From NCBI RefSeq assembly GCF_000423925.1, contig NZ_KE384105.1, positions 43,489 to 107,488 on the forward strand: 64,000 nucleotides of DNA. Direction: 5' to 3'. The first letter of the stretch is position 1; every line of letters begins with the position of its first letter. The notes below the pieces were generated by a model. The model saw only the letters and a program-made list of their open reading frames with translations. It did not search any database and was not told the DNA's origin. Origin of the DNA: Butyrivibrio sp. VCD2006. Its GTDB lineage: Bacteria > Bacillota > Clostridia > Lachnospirales > Lachnospiraceae. Of the stretch, positions 7,812-16,344 are shown piece after piece. The translations under genes and the position numbers were made by a program.

Positions 7812-8634
7812 TTACTCACCGTCCCCGGTCTCTACCCTCTTTATATCATCTGACTGATCTACAGTAAGGTCAAAGTCATTAAACATTTCGTTTTCAGGAA
7901 GCACCATGGAAAAGCCGTCAGTATAATCCCACTTTGCTTCTGTGCTGTCGAATTTTAGATTCAGCATATGTCCGCCATATTTTCTGTCATCCGAAACAAA
8001 ATGGAAATGCCATCCAACAGCATTGAGCCTGTCCATATATACCGGGCAATATAATCCAACAACTGTCCCTTTTATATCAGTGTAATCAAAGAAGGTCTGA
8101 TCTGTTTCAAGCACCTTTGCAAGAGGCTCATAAGGTTTTGTCTGAGCAAGTTCACTGCGAACATTCATTTCTTTAAATGTGCCGTCTATTCTGACCATGT
8201 AGAAGCGGTTGCTGCCAAATTCATTTACCTTCTGATCAAGAGCTCCTTTCAGAGCATCAATGTCCTGAACATCTGTAAGTGTTTGACTTTTATCATTATC
8301 AAAAAAGTCACATCACAAAAGGGAATGGTCTCCGTATCCGGTACTGCTTCAACGCTTCCATCTCCGGCTGCTCTGTATATCACACCGGTCTAACATTACA
8401 AGCTCACCATTAAGGCCATCAAAGGTGCCTATTCCAGTATCACCCAGAGCTTTCACTTCTTTTGCTGACAGACTTCCATTGTAATCACCAAATGTCAGCC
8501 CCTGTAAAAGAGATACCTGATTTATCGACTCTCTGTTATTAGTTTCAGATGCATCTTTTCCGCAGCCAGTTAAAGCTGCAGTCATTAAAGTGCCAATAAG
8601 TAACATACTTATAAGACTCATTCTTTTTTTTCAT
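7812..8634 (-). pseudogene. Acetolactate decarboxylase lipoprotein, interrupted by frameshifts
   Basis: The C-terminal 128 residues are clear acetolactate decarboxylase: TVVGLYCPVYMDRLNAVGWHFHFVSDDRKYGGH holds the HxH and distal His ligands of the metal site. This family makes acetoin from acetolactate. The N-terminal part, in another frame, has a lipoprotein signal (LMTAALTGC) and SLLQGLTFGDYNGSLSAKEVKALGDTGIGTFDGLNGELVMLD. The middle is recovered by dropping one C near 8391 and adding one T in the T-run near 8310. A third slip in the A8 tract after the ATG at 8634, which has the best ribosome site, would explain the start. All three sites are in short homopolymers, so sequencing error or true decay are both possible. 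Confidence 0.8.
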
Positions 8635-8671
8635 AAAGCCTTGCTCCTGTATCCTTTTCACATCTACATAA

Positions 8672-9565
8672 TCACGATTTCGCCACCTTCATGAATGCCG
8701 TGCTTATCACACTATAGATCAGATATGTGATGAGTGTTCCAAAACATACATCAGTCAAAAAATGATTGGTCATATGAATGCGGTTATATCCATAGACTAT
8801 TACAAATATGCAAGCGATCACAAAAGCTACTATGTTCTTTCTTTCGCTCCTGTTTTTAAATACATCAGTCAGCATCGGAAGCGCAAACATCATACTGGCT
8901 ATAGTCATGTTTCCACTAGGCCAGCTCTTGAAGCTGTCATCACTTCCTGCCAGATTAGGTATCATCTGCCACCAATTCCTGAATTCACTCATGGGATCAT
9001 CAAGAGTTATCAGGTATTTGTATCTGGGTCTTGAACCGACCTGCTTAAGCCATAGATTTACATTATCAGCTGCAGTACCGGCTACAATGATGGCAGCTCC
9101 TACCGCAATAAGCTTATCCGGATCTGCATCGTTAAGGAGCCTTACTACTACAAAAGGCACCCATCCATAAAGCACCGCCCAGAACAGCCAGCTTAGAATC
9201 GAAAGAAACGGTGAGCTTTCACCTGCTGTATAGTTAAAAAGAGCTCTTACAGTTTTTCCGTTGTAACTGTTTGAATAATATACAGCCATAAACCAGCACA
9301 AAATAACAAGCACCCATGCCAGCATGTTATATTTCTCACCTTTTTTCTTTAGTCCCACAAAAAAACATGCTCCGGCAGCCGGATACAGACAGTAAGAAAA
9401 GTAGGAACCGTATGTTGCAAAAAAAGCTCCAATATCAGTTTTATTGGCAAGTGCCACATTGATGTTAAAATCCCATACCGAACCAATAATTATACCAAGA
9501 ATACAGACAATAACTACGCTCCAAAAGAATTTCATTGGCATTGTCATAATCTTTTTCTCTTCCAT
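8672..9565 (-). CDS. PAP2-family membrane phosphatase with altered C2 motif
   Basis: A 297-aa polytopic membrane protein of the PAP2/phosphatidic acid phosphatase type 2 superfamily, which removes phosphate from lipid phosphates. Motif C1 appears as KQVGSRPRY near residue 180, C2 as WPSGN (normally PSGH) and C3 as YNRIHMTNHFLTD. The His-to-Asn change in C2 affects the proposed proton donor, so activity may be altered. Several hydrophobic segments lie before and after the motifs. It sits between the decarboxylase pseudogene and a two-component pair on the same strand. Confidence 0.85.
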   Translation of the reverse strand: MEEKKIMTMPMKFFWSVVIVCILGIIIGSVWDFNINVALANKTDIGAFFATYGSYFSYCLYPAAGACFFVGLKKKGEKYNMLAWVLVILCWFMAVYYSNSYNGKTVRALFNYTAGESSPFLSILSWLFWAVLYGWVPFVVVRLLNDADPDKLIAVGAAIIVAGTAADNVNLWLKQVGSRPRYKYLITLDDPMSEFRNWWQMIPNLAGSDDSFKSWPSGNMTIASMMFALPMLTDVFKNRSERKNIVAFVIACIFVIVYGYNRIHMTNHFLTDVCFGTLITYLIYSVISTAFMKVAKS

Positions 9566-9615
9566 AGCCCTGATCCTTTCTGCTCATACGCTAATCTTTC
9601 AGATTTCACATTTTT

Positions 9616-10455
9616 CTATTCTATCGATGACTCTTCATTAAAATCCTGCTTATGCCGATTAAGCTCAGCTCTTGTTTCTTCAGCAAAAGAATATTGAATC
9701 ATGTATTTACCATTAAAAGCATGGGTTACTCCCGGATCACCCTCCAGAAACCTGTAATAATCACAGTCCACCTTAGAAATATCAATTCCTACACCCACAC
9801 GGTCTTTATGTCGTATAATGTCCTCTATACCAACTGAGGCAAACGTATCCCTCAGATCCTTAACATATTTTCTTATTCTTGCCTTGGTCTGTTGATTAGC
9901 CGGTTCATCCGGCCAGAGGCAACCAATCATTGTATCATTAGAGCACATAGCTCCATGTCGATCCACCAGACAGGCAAGAAGTTCCTTACTCTTGGAATAA
10001 GAAAAGTCTACCGGAACTCCGTTATGGAAGACCTCAAAAGTACCAAAACATCTGATTCTAACCTTTCCCCCTGGCTTTCCCTCTTCCTTATTCTCCTGTT
10101 CAAATCTCAGCACTGACAGTTGATGCTCCACTGCGCCTTCGGTTATAGGTTTAAGCAAGTACCCGCTTGCGTCCAGTTCAAAAGCTTCTATGGCATATTC
10201 CTTATGTCCTGTGATAATGACAATGTTAAGCTTTGGGTAAATCTGCCTAAGCCTTCGTCCCAGGTCAAGGCCATTAACCTCCCCCGGCATTTCAACATCA
10301 AGAAATGCTACATCAACTTGTCGGTCTTTTATCTGTCTAAGTGCCTCTTCAGGACTTGTGGCACCTATATGTGTTCCTTTCGGATCAAGTTTTCGCAATA
10401 TCGAAAGCAATAGTTTGACCGTCAGTTCGCGGTCATCTACAGTGAGCGTGTACAT
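9616..10455 (-). CDS. Response regulator with SARP/OmpR-like DNA-binding domain
   Basis: A 279-aa cytoplasmic regulator. Residues 1-120 form a receiver domain (phospho-acceptor in VAFLDVEMPG, Lys in LLKPI). After a short linker comes a winged-helix region (IRCFGTFEVFHNGVPVDFSYSKSKELLACLVDRHG) resembling the trans-reg-C/BTAD regulators, with a short tail too small for a full BTAD domain. Its start overlaps nothing and follows GGAGGAAG at the end of the kinase gene, so the two are co-transcribed and form a cognate pair. The targets are unknown. Confidence 0.85.
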   Translation of the reverse strand: MYTLTVDDRELTVKLLLSILRKLDPKGTHIGATSPEEALRQIKDRQVDVAFLDVEMPGEVNGLDLGRRLRQIYPKLNIVIITGHKEYAIEAFELDASGYLLKPITEGAVEHQLSVLRFEQENKEEGKPGGKVRIRCFGTFEVFHNGVPVDFSYSKSKELLACLVDRHGAMCSNDTMIGCLWPDEPANQQTKARIRKYVKDLRDTFASVGIEDIIRHKDRVGVGIDISKVDCDYYRFLEGDPGVTHAFNGKYMIQYSFAEETRAELNRHKQDFNEESSIE

Positions 10456-11415
10456 TTACTTCCTCCCCTTTTGTGGAATCATTATTACCACCTTTGTTCC
10501 CTGACTATCTGAACTGATTGACAAGCTCCCATCACATAGTGTCTGAAGGCGTTTCTTTGTATTACTGATACCAATTCCTTTTTTCTGCTTCTGAGCATCA
10601 GTCAGGTCCACATGTTCAGGTCCATTATCAGTAATAACAATCTGAATATAATCACCCAACATATCCGTAGACATAAACACTTTTCCAGTACCATCGCGAT
10701 GCACAAGTGCTCCATGCTTTACCGCATTTTCTACCAAGGTTTGAACACATAATGGTGGTACGGAAAAATCCCTGACATTAAGCTCATAATCAAAAGAAAA
10801 ACTCTGTGACGGATCGGCATGCTCCAATGCTACGTACTGATGAATATGTCGCATCTCTTCGTCAAAGGGTATCAAGCCCTCACAGGAAAGCGCATCAATA
10901 TTGCCCCTAAGATACCCTGCCAGATTATCAATGCTTTCTTCTGCAGCCTCCGGATCTGTACGACATAATGTTTTGATGGAAGACAACGTATTAAAAACAA
11001 AATGAGGCTGCATCTGAATTGCCATCTGAGCCGCCCTGGATAACTCAAGCTTTCTCTCTTCCTCTTCAAGCCGCTCCTGCGTATCTATAAGGTTCATATA
11101 GTAGATCAGATTAAGTGAAACAGACCATGCAACAGAGTATAAATGCAGTTTAGGGAGAAAAAGAGATATGCAGAAAGCAAATATCATTGGAATTACCATG
11201 CATGCTATCTGCCTTACCGGAATATCACATCCATGAGGAATTGTTAGATTACTATTCTCATCGCAAAATATACTTACTGCTATTATCGCAACAGAAAAAT
11301 ATATAAAAATTCGCGACATTGCGTCACATACAATCTCAACCTGCTTCGCATCGGCAAAAAATATACATAGGTTCCCTATCAGATTGATAAATAAGACATA
11401 GTAATGGACCGCCAT
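10456..11415 (-). CDS. Sensor histidine kinase, LytS/YehU type (5' end probably rearranged)
   Basis: Four or five hydrophobic segments are followed by a His_kinase motif (QMAIQMQPHFVFNTLSSIKTL, phosphorylated His in PHFVFN) and an HATPase_c domain (VENAVKHGAL, DNGPEHV, GIGISNTKKRL). The kinase is stop-codon-adjacent to the response regulator. The N-terminus starts abruptly in a membrane segment at the ATG at 11415 and overlaps an unrelated plus-strand frame at 11404-11865. I infer that a rearrangement removed the original 5' end, so the sensor part may be incomplete. Confidence 0.8.
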   Translation of the reverse strand: MAVHYYVLFINLIGNLCIFFADAKQVEIVCDAMSRIFIYFSVAIIAVSIFCDENSNLTIPHGCDIPVRQIACMVIPMIFAFCISLFLPKLHLYSVAWSVSLNLIYYMNLIDTQERLEEEERKLELSRAAQMAIQMQPHFVFNTLSSIKTLCRTDPEAAEESIDNLAGYLRGNIDALSCEGLIPFDEEMRHIHQYVALEHADPSQSFSFDYELNVRDFSVPPLCVQTLVENAVKHGALVHRDGTGKVFMSTDMLGDYIQIVITDNGPEHVDLTDAQKQKKGIGISNTKKRLQTLCDGSLSISSDSQGTKVVIMIPQKGRK

Positions 11416-11865
11416 GGCATAAAGGATATATTCGACAAAGTGGGATTCACAGCCTTTGACCAAACAATGATATCTCAGATTACAGAGGTTCTAAGGATTG
11501 AACCGGCTGGTTTTGATTATCAATTTGATATATATCCGGATGGGACCATGGGGAAAATCTTTTCTATTGAAATTATGCTAAAGGAGCGTTCTGAAAAATC
11601 TATCAGAAAATCTTTTGAAAAGGGAGCTGCCTTGCAAATACTTGATCTGATGAGAAAATATGGATTGGCCGAAGAAAAAAGCCGGTTGCTTGGTGAATTT
11701 ACCTTTGAAAGGTCAGTTCCTGTTGAACTTAAGGATGGCTCTTTAGCACCTTTCCATTTGGGCTTTCGCCCGAAGTGGTTTAAGATACGCTGGGATAATA
11801 CTAAGCTTGTCCCGGCAAAGTGTTATTTCCTTCTTCAGGCAGCATTTGAAGAAACCTTTTTCTGA
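11404..11865 (+). CDS. Unrecognised protein, probably a 3' fragment
   Basis: A 153-residue frame with coding-like composition (RIEPAGFDYQFDIYPDG, FHLGFRPKWFKIRWDN, LVPAKCYFLLQAAFEETFF). It starts inside the kinase gene on the other strand without a ribosome site and ends by overlapping the convergent DUF3089 gene by about 30 bp. It looks like the C-terminal part of a larger gene left by rearrangement. I do not recognise the family. Confidence 0.4.
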   Translation: MDRHGIKDIFDKVGFTAFDQTMISQITEVLRIEPAGFDYQFDIYPDGTMGKIFSIEIMLKERSEKSIRKSFEKGAALQILDLMRKYGLAEEKSRLLGEFTFERSVPVELKDGSLAPFHLGFRPKWFKIRWDNTKLVPAKCYFLLQAAFEETFF

Positions 11866-12875
11866 ATAAAACTTTCTGTTCGTTTCTGTACATTCTCCTG
11901 AAGATTTACAAAGAAAAGGAAATTATCATAAAGATGAAGGCTTCCATCAGGGAAAATATCAAGAACTTTAGGATACTGACTGGTATCAATACCCGTTACT
12001 ACAAGTGAACCTCTTACCGGGTCAATATATGCACCGTACTTTCCCGCTTCCACGGAAAGAATCGCACCCGTCTTGCTATCCTGAGTAACAGTTCCTTTAT
12101 TAAGCTTTTTAGAAGCCACTGTACTATCCGTTCTCCAGTTAAGAGGATTGATTGATATTGCCTTTGTTCCTGCAGGTATAACCATAGAATCTGTAACAGT
12201 TCCATCCTCACAGTCAAAACTTATTACAACACCGGTATCAGTCTCTTCCTTTGCAGGAACTATCTGCGGATACTTCGCTATCATATCTTCCGTCATGCTC
12301 CATCCTATTGCATATACAGCAATCAGATTTTCTCTAAGATTTATAGCTCTTTCTTCACTTCCGCCATAGTATTCTTCAAGGAGCCTGTAGCACATATCTG
12401 CCCCCTGTGAGAAGCCTGCAAGAATAAGCGGTCTGCCGTTATTCTTATGTTCTATGTAATACTTAAACGCCGCTGATACGTCCATATATGCATTCTTCAT
12501 TGCCTGCTCTTTTGCCGCAGAATCTTCCATGGCATAAACATTAATGGAAGCCTGCCTATAGTACGGAGCATATATCCTTGCTGTCTTTGCATAAATGGCC
12601 TGTTGCTGATTCATGGCATTTCTGAATTTTGTTTTGTATTTTGGTGTAATAGCCGAATTGCTCTCACTGCTGGTATCTACTGTTGGCGCAACAATAAAGA
12701 CATCCACGGAATTCTCCAGATAAGCACCATCATACAGCCAGTTATCAGAAAGCGAGTAATCCAAAGGACTTGTGAAAGGCAGAACTTTTACTGCCTTAGC
12801 AGTAATTTTCGAAGGAAATGCTACCGCCATTATCAAAAGAATAGTCAACATTATTCTTAATCCCTTATTTCCCAT
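11835..12875 (-). CDS. Secreted DUF3089-type alpha/beta hydrolase
   Basis: A 346-aa protein with an N-terminal signal peptide (MGNKGLRIMLTILLIMAVAFPSK). Then DYSLSDNWLYDGAY, VDVFIVAPTVDTSSES, ARIYAPYYRQAS and LILAGFSQGADMCYRLLEEYY follow the DUF3089 pattern; GFSQG is the Gly-x-Ser-x-Gly nucleophile elbow of the alpha/beta-hydrolase fold. It is probably an exported esterase-like enzyme, with the substrate unknown. The C-terminal third carries YPKVLDIFPDGSLHLYDN, a common closing segment of the family. The start follows a Shine-Dalgarno-like AAAGGAG. Confidence 0.8.
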   Translation of the reverse strand: MGNKGLRIMLTILLIMAVAFPSKITAKAVKVLPFTSPLDYSLSDNWLYDGAYLENSVDVFIVAPTVDTSSESNSAITPKYKTKFRNAMNQQQAIYAKTARIYAPYYRQASINVYAMEDSAAKEQAMKNAYMDVSAAFKYYIEHKNNGRPLILAGFSQGADMCYRLLEEYYGGSEERAINLRENLIAVYAIGWSMTEDMIAKYPQIVPAKEETDTGVVISFDCEDGTVTDSMVIPAGTKAISINPLNWRTDSTVASKKLNKGTVTQDSKTGAILSVEAGKYGAYIDPVRGSLVVTGIDTSQYPKVLDIFPDGSLHLYDNFLFFVNLQENVQKRTESFIQKKVSSNAA

Positions 12876-12980
12876 TTGATTGCTCCTTTCTGATTACCAT
12901 TTTTTAACAATAGATACAGTATCATTTTACCATTTTGCGTTTATTTCTTTTGTTAAAAATGTATAAATACCGTGATGTAC

Positions 12981-13020
12981 AAAACAAAAACACACATTGG
13001 ATACATTTTTCCAATGTGTG
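12981..13020 (-). terminator. Rho-independent terminator after the recombinase
   Basis: A 10-bp perfect stem (CACACATTGG / CCAATGTGTG) is followed on the minus strand by TTTTTGTTTTG. It ends the recombinase/rumA-tail transcript. Confidence 0.8.
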
Positions 13021-13028
13021 TCTGTGTT

Positions 13029-13094
13029 TTATATCATATTAAAATGCTTCAGTGCCTCAGTAATAGCCTTCTCCTTTTCCAGAGTTGTTCCTGG
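13029..13094 (-). pseudogene. rumA C-terminal tail remnant, in frame after the recombinase stop
   Basis: Immediately after the recombinase TAA, and in the same frame, 21 residues read PGTTLEKEKAITEALKHFNM plus Ile and a stop. They match the end of the RumA/RlmD protein in this window (PGCPEEKVKAIEEALKHFQM). The middle of the rumA tail is missing, so this is a deletion remnant. Confidence 0.8.
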
Positions 13095-14855
13095 TTACCT
13101 CTTGAAACCATCAGTATCCATGCCCTCTAACGATATTTCTACCTTAACTTTCTTACTGGGTATCTCGCCCTTGGAAAGCAAGACGACCGTCTCGAGGCTT
13201 CTTTGATAGTCCCAACCAGAATCAGAAAGATCCACTTCCTGTGTCTCGGCCCCATTGTAGTATACCGGGAACCGAAATTTGATACTCTTCAAGAAGCGAC
13301 CATCCTCCTGTTCCTCTTCAAAGATTTCAACACGCTCTACAAAAGAGTTAATAAAGCGCTTCTTTTCTGCATCTGTGAATTCACCGTATATTTTATCAAA
13401 GCTCTTAAGGATGCGATAGATAGAGTCTTTGGAAAGCTGCCTCTTGTTTATGTTTTCGATTCTCAGGGAGATGGTATCAATCTCATCTTCTATTGCACCA
13501 ATTTCCTCATATAGCTTATTCATGCGCTCCTGCATATCATCATATTTTCTGTCATAGAACCTGTCACTAACATCAAGAGCGTCCATCTGCTCAGCCAGTT
13601 TATTCTTAGCACCGATTGTCTGTCGAAGTCTGGTCAGACAGATTTCTCTTTCTTTTTCCAACTCTTCTGTATCTGTTTTTGCTCCCACTTTAGTTTTGAG
13701 AGCATCTTGAAACTTTGGGTTATTGACGAGCTTATATATAACCTCTTCTACGGCAGCATTTACTTTATCCTGCCCCCATTGATGATGGTAGCTACAGTTA
13801 TGACCATCGACTTTAAGCCTATGCTTACATGCATAATAGAAGAAATCCTTATAGTATGTGCCGTCAACTTTCTTTTTACGATTAACATTAGAATACATAG
13901 CGCCATGACAAACAGGGCACCGTAATATTCCCGATAAAATATGTTCATGCTCAAGGCTATGCGTCTTTTCTCTTTTTACTCCAGTTTCTTTACGTTTTTG
14001 AGCTGCAAGTCTGAAGTCATCCTCTGAAATAATAGCCTCATGAATTCCATCATATAAATCATATTCGTCTTGTTTTACAACATGATATTCATTTCGCGTT
14101 CCTTGAATTTTCTCATTAGAGCGCCTGCCATAAGGCATCTTTCCCATATAAATAGGATTATCAAGCACCCCCTTTATGAAAGAACTTGCAAATGCATCAA
14201 GTGTATTATTCTGACGCTTTTTCTTCTTATATCCATGCGTGTTTAGGTAATCTGCCACACCATTGACACCCATATTGGTATGAATATACTTGTCAAAAAT
14301 AATACGAATGATTTCAGCTTCATCTTCTGCAATTATGAGTTCCCCGTTAACAAGCGTATATCCGTAGGGAGCAAAACCACCATTCCAGCGACCTTCTCTT
14401 GCTTTCTGCCTTCGTCCTTCCATTGTTTGAACAAGAATATTTTCTCGCTCAATTTCAGCGACAGCCGATAGAACTGAAATCATAAGCTTTCCTGCTTCCT
14501 TAGAACTATCTATTCCATCTTCTACACAGATCAGATTAACACCATAATCCTGCATTAGCTGTAATGAACTGAGAACATCAGCTGCATTTCTTCCAAATCT
14601 TGACAACTTAAAAACGAGAACGTAGCTTATTCCATCCGCACCACTTGCGATTTCTTCAAGCATCCTTGAGAACTCCGGTCTACCATTTATATTCTTGCCG
14701 GAGTGGCCTGCATCAGAAAACTCTTTTACAACTTCCATATCCTGATATTCAGCATATTTGGTTAGCTTATCTCGTTGGGCGTCCAAGCTATAACCGTCAA
14801 CCTGAATTGCTGTAGAAACACGGGTGTAGATATAGCATTTTGTTTGTTTCTTCAT
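13095..14855 (-). CDS. Large serine recombinase with RumA-like C-terminal tail
   Basis: A 586-aa site-specific integrase. The resolvase domain (YIYTRVSTAIQVDGYSLDAQ, FKLSRFGRNAADVL, REGRWNGGFAPYGYT) carries the catalytic Ser. It is followed by a recombinase domain (FIKGVLDNPIYMGKMPYGRR), a zinc-ribbon (LRCPVCHGAMYSN...YYACKHR...HNCSYHH) and a long coiled coil (410-490). From about residue 548 the sequence RSLETVVLLSKGEIPSK...SLEGMDTDGF resembles the C-terminal region of RumA rather than a recombinase. Such recombinases insert elements at the 3' end of rumA. It ends at a premature stop compared with the RumA tail that follows. It belongs to a mobilizable-element remnant with ORF6N, HTH and MobC genes. 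Confidence 0.92.
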   Translation of the reverse strand: MKKQTKCYIYTRVSTAIQVDGYSLDAQRDKLTKYAEYQDMEVVKEFSDAGHSGKNINGRPEFSRMLEEIASGADGISYVLVFKLSRFGRNAADVLSSLQLMQDYGVNLICVEDGIDSSKEAGKLMISVLSAVAEIERENILVQTMEGRRQKAREGRWNGGFAPYGYTLVNGELIIAEDEAEIIRIIFDKYIHTNMGVNGVADYLNTHGYKKKKRQNNTLDAFASSFIKGVLDNPIYMGKMPYGRRSNEKIQGTRNEYHVVKQDEYDLYDGIHEAIISEDDFRLAAQKRKETGVKREKTHSLEHEHILSGILRCPVCHGAMYSNVNRKKKVDGTYYKDFFYYACKHRLKVDGHNCSYHHQWGQDKVNAAVEEVIYKLVNNPKFQDALKTKVGAKTDTEELEKEREICLTRLRQTIGAKNKLAEQMDALDVSDRFYDRKYDDMQERMNKLYEEIGAIEDEIDTISLRIENINKRQLSKDSIYRILKSFDKIYGEFTDAEKKRFINSFVERVEIFEEEQEDGRFLKSIKFRFPVYYNGAETQEVDLSDSGWDYQRSLETVVLLSKGEIPSKKVKVEISLEGMDTDGFKR

Positions 14856-14868
14856 TTAGAACATCCTC

Positions 14869-15921
14869 CTATGGAAGTTGCAATAATCCATTTTGCAATA
14901 ATTTCTTTATCATCGGTTTATACTTATCTATTCCAAAATCTTCTACAATACTTGTGATACGACCACCTGCATCTTTTGACGATGCACCGCACAGAAATAC
15001 ACGTTCATCTTTTGTTCCGTAATCAAGAACAATAAATCTGTCATGAAAAATTCCACCGGTGTGCTGCATGGTGAGTTTAATATTAGGGTATTCTTTGCAG
15101 AAATCCGTATACTCAACATTGTGAAGTTTACCACTCCCTATATTATCGCTGAATATTCTAATATCAGTTCCTGCAGGCGCATTTTTCAGTAACACCAGCG
15201 TTCTAAGACCTATATAGTTATCGACTAAGTATATTGACTTTTTCGCTTGGCTGTATATGGAAGAATAAGCAACAGCGGCACTGCAATACTTAGTATTAAA
15301 CATAAGCCATCCATTATCTTCATTATTAACAAAACCATTCATCATATCTGCCAATTCTGATTTAGTAACTACCTCCCCCAGCTGTTCCATTACATCGGAC
15401 ATCTGCCTTTCAACGGATCCTATATCCATACGCAAGTTTGAAATCTCTGAAGTGTTTTCCATAGTCTGTATCGAAATCTGCATAACCTCGCGCTGACCGA
15501 TAAGGCTCTGATTTCCAAGAATATAATCTTTCATTTTCTTAAAAGTTTTAACTAAGTCCTTACTCTGTTTTGCCGCAAGCTCTCCCTTCAGAATAGTCAT
15601 TAGCATATAAACGCCCTGTTCCGTAAAAACATTAGGAAGGTATCTTGAGCCGCCCCAACTTGAGGTCAAATTTTTTGACCTCAAGTCCTTCCATTCATCT
15701 CGAGTCAATTTGAAAGTAAACTCATTATCAAAGCGATCTTGATTATTTTTCACCTGCTGATTCAAAGCTTTTGTAGTATATCCGTATATTTCTGCCAAAT
15801 CTGAATCAAGCATCACCTTTACGCCACGTACCTCATATAGTTTTTCTTTCAAAAGTTCTTCCGTGATTTCTACTGGAACTATTTCAGTATTCTCAACCGC
15901 TTTCTTATTTTTACCGTCCAT
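14869..15921 (-). CDS. ORF6N-domain DNA-binding protein with PLD-like C-terminus
   Basis: A 350-aa protein. Residues 15-110 are an ORF6N/KilA-N-type domain (VRGVKVMLDSDLAEIYGYTT...ALNQQVKNN...FTFKLTRDEW...LPNVFTEQGVYMLMTIL), common in phages and integrative elements. A coiled segment follows, then a phospholipase-D-like fold (GTDIRIFSDNIGSG, GIFHDRFIVLD, CGASSKDAGGR), in which HDRFIVLD is an HKD-like motif with Arg for Lys. The ATG at 15921 follows GGAAAGGA; an upstream TTG start would read through a palindrome. The same 27-bp palindrome occurs upstream and inside the gene, hinting at self-regulation. Function unknown. Confidence 0.8.
   Translation of the reverse strand: MDGKNKKAVENTEIVPVEITEELLKEKLYEVRGVKVMLDSDLAEIYGYTTKALNQQVKNNQDRFDNEFTFKLTRDEWKDLRSKNLTSSWGGSRYLPNVFTEQGVYMLMTILKGELAAKQSKDLVKTFKKMKDYILGNQSLIGQREVMQISIQTMENTSEISNLRMDIGSVERQMSDVMEQLGEVVTKSELADMMNGFVNNEDNGWLMFNTKYCSAAVAYSSIYSQAKKSIYLVDNYIGLRTLVLLKNAPAGTDIRIFSDNIGSGKLHNVEYTDFCKEYPNIKLTMQHTGGIFHDRFIVLDYGTKDERVFLCGASSKDAGGRITSIVEDFGIDKYKPMIKKLLQNGLLQLP
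15659..15685. repeat. 27-bp palindrome, copy inside the ORF6N gene
   Basis: Arms CTTGAGGTCAAA and TTTGACCTCAAG around a TTT centre form a perfect inverted repeat. The sequence is identical to the copy at 15938-15964 and is translated here as LRSKNLTSS. Confidence 0.9.
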
Positions 15922-15937
15922 ATTTTCCTTTCCAAAT

Positions 15938-15964
15938 CTTGAGGTCAAATTTTTTGACCTCAAG
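15938..15964. promoter_or_regulatory. 27-bp palindrome, copy upstream of the ORF6N gene
   Basis: Identical to the copy at 15659-15685. It ends 17 bp before the chosen start codon, where an operator or a translation-blocking hairpin would act. Confidence 0.75.
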
Positions 15965-15996
15965 ATTCTATGTCTTAACCTTAATATTTAAAGTGT

Positions 15997-16293
15997 TCAC
16001 TTCTGAACACTTTTTGAAGTCCCTGCAATTTTCTGCAGTTCTTTATAATATGCCAGATAGCGATAGGCTGTTCTTCTGCTGACATCCCCCTCTGCCACAA
16101 TCTCCATAAGAGTCATGCCACTCTCATACTTCAATACGAAATCATTGTATGCTGCCATCCAAGCTTCATCATGTTTTTTGCGACCACCGAAGTTACGCTT
16201 TCGAAGCTTTTCATTTTCCGCCTTAAGCTCGGCAACCTCTTTTTCTAATTCTTTTATTCTCTTAAGGGCTTCATCAAGAGTTGTAATCTTCAT
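15997..16293 (-). CDS. Small coiled-coil helix-turn-helix protein
   Basis: A 98-residue protein. Residues 5-36 form a heptad-rich coiled coil (EALKRIKELEKEVAELKAEN). Residues 50-85 (LKYESGMTLMEIVAEGDVSRRTAYRYLAYYKEL) look like the resolvase/invertase helix-turn-helix. It is probably a DNA-binding accessory protein of the mobile element, possibly a dimer. It is transcribed with the ORF6N and recombinase genes. Confidence 0.65.
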   Translation of the reverse strand: MKITTLDEALKRIKELEKEVAELKAENEKLRKRNFGGRKKHDEAWMAAYNDFVLKYESGMTLMEIVAEGDVSRRTAYRYLAYYKELQKIAGTSKSVQK

Positions 16294-16344
16294 CTTGTGC
16301 CACCTCGCTTTCTGACACCATTGTAATTCTGCACTGTGCCACTG

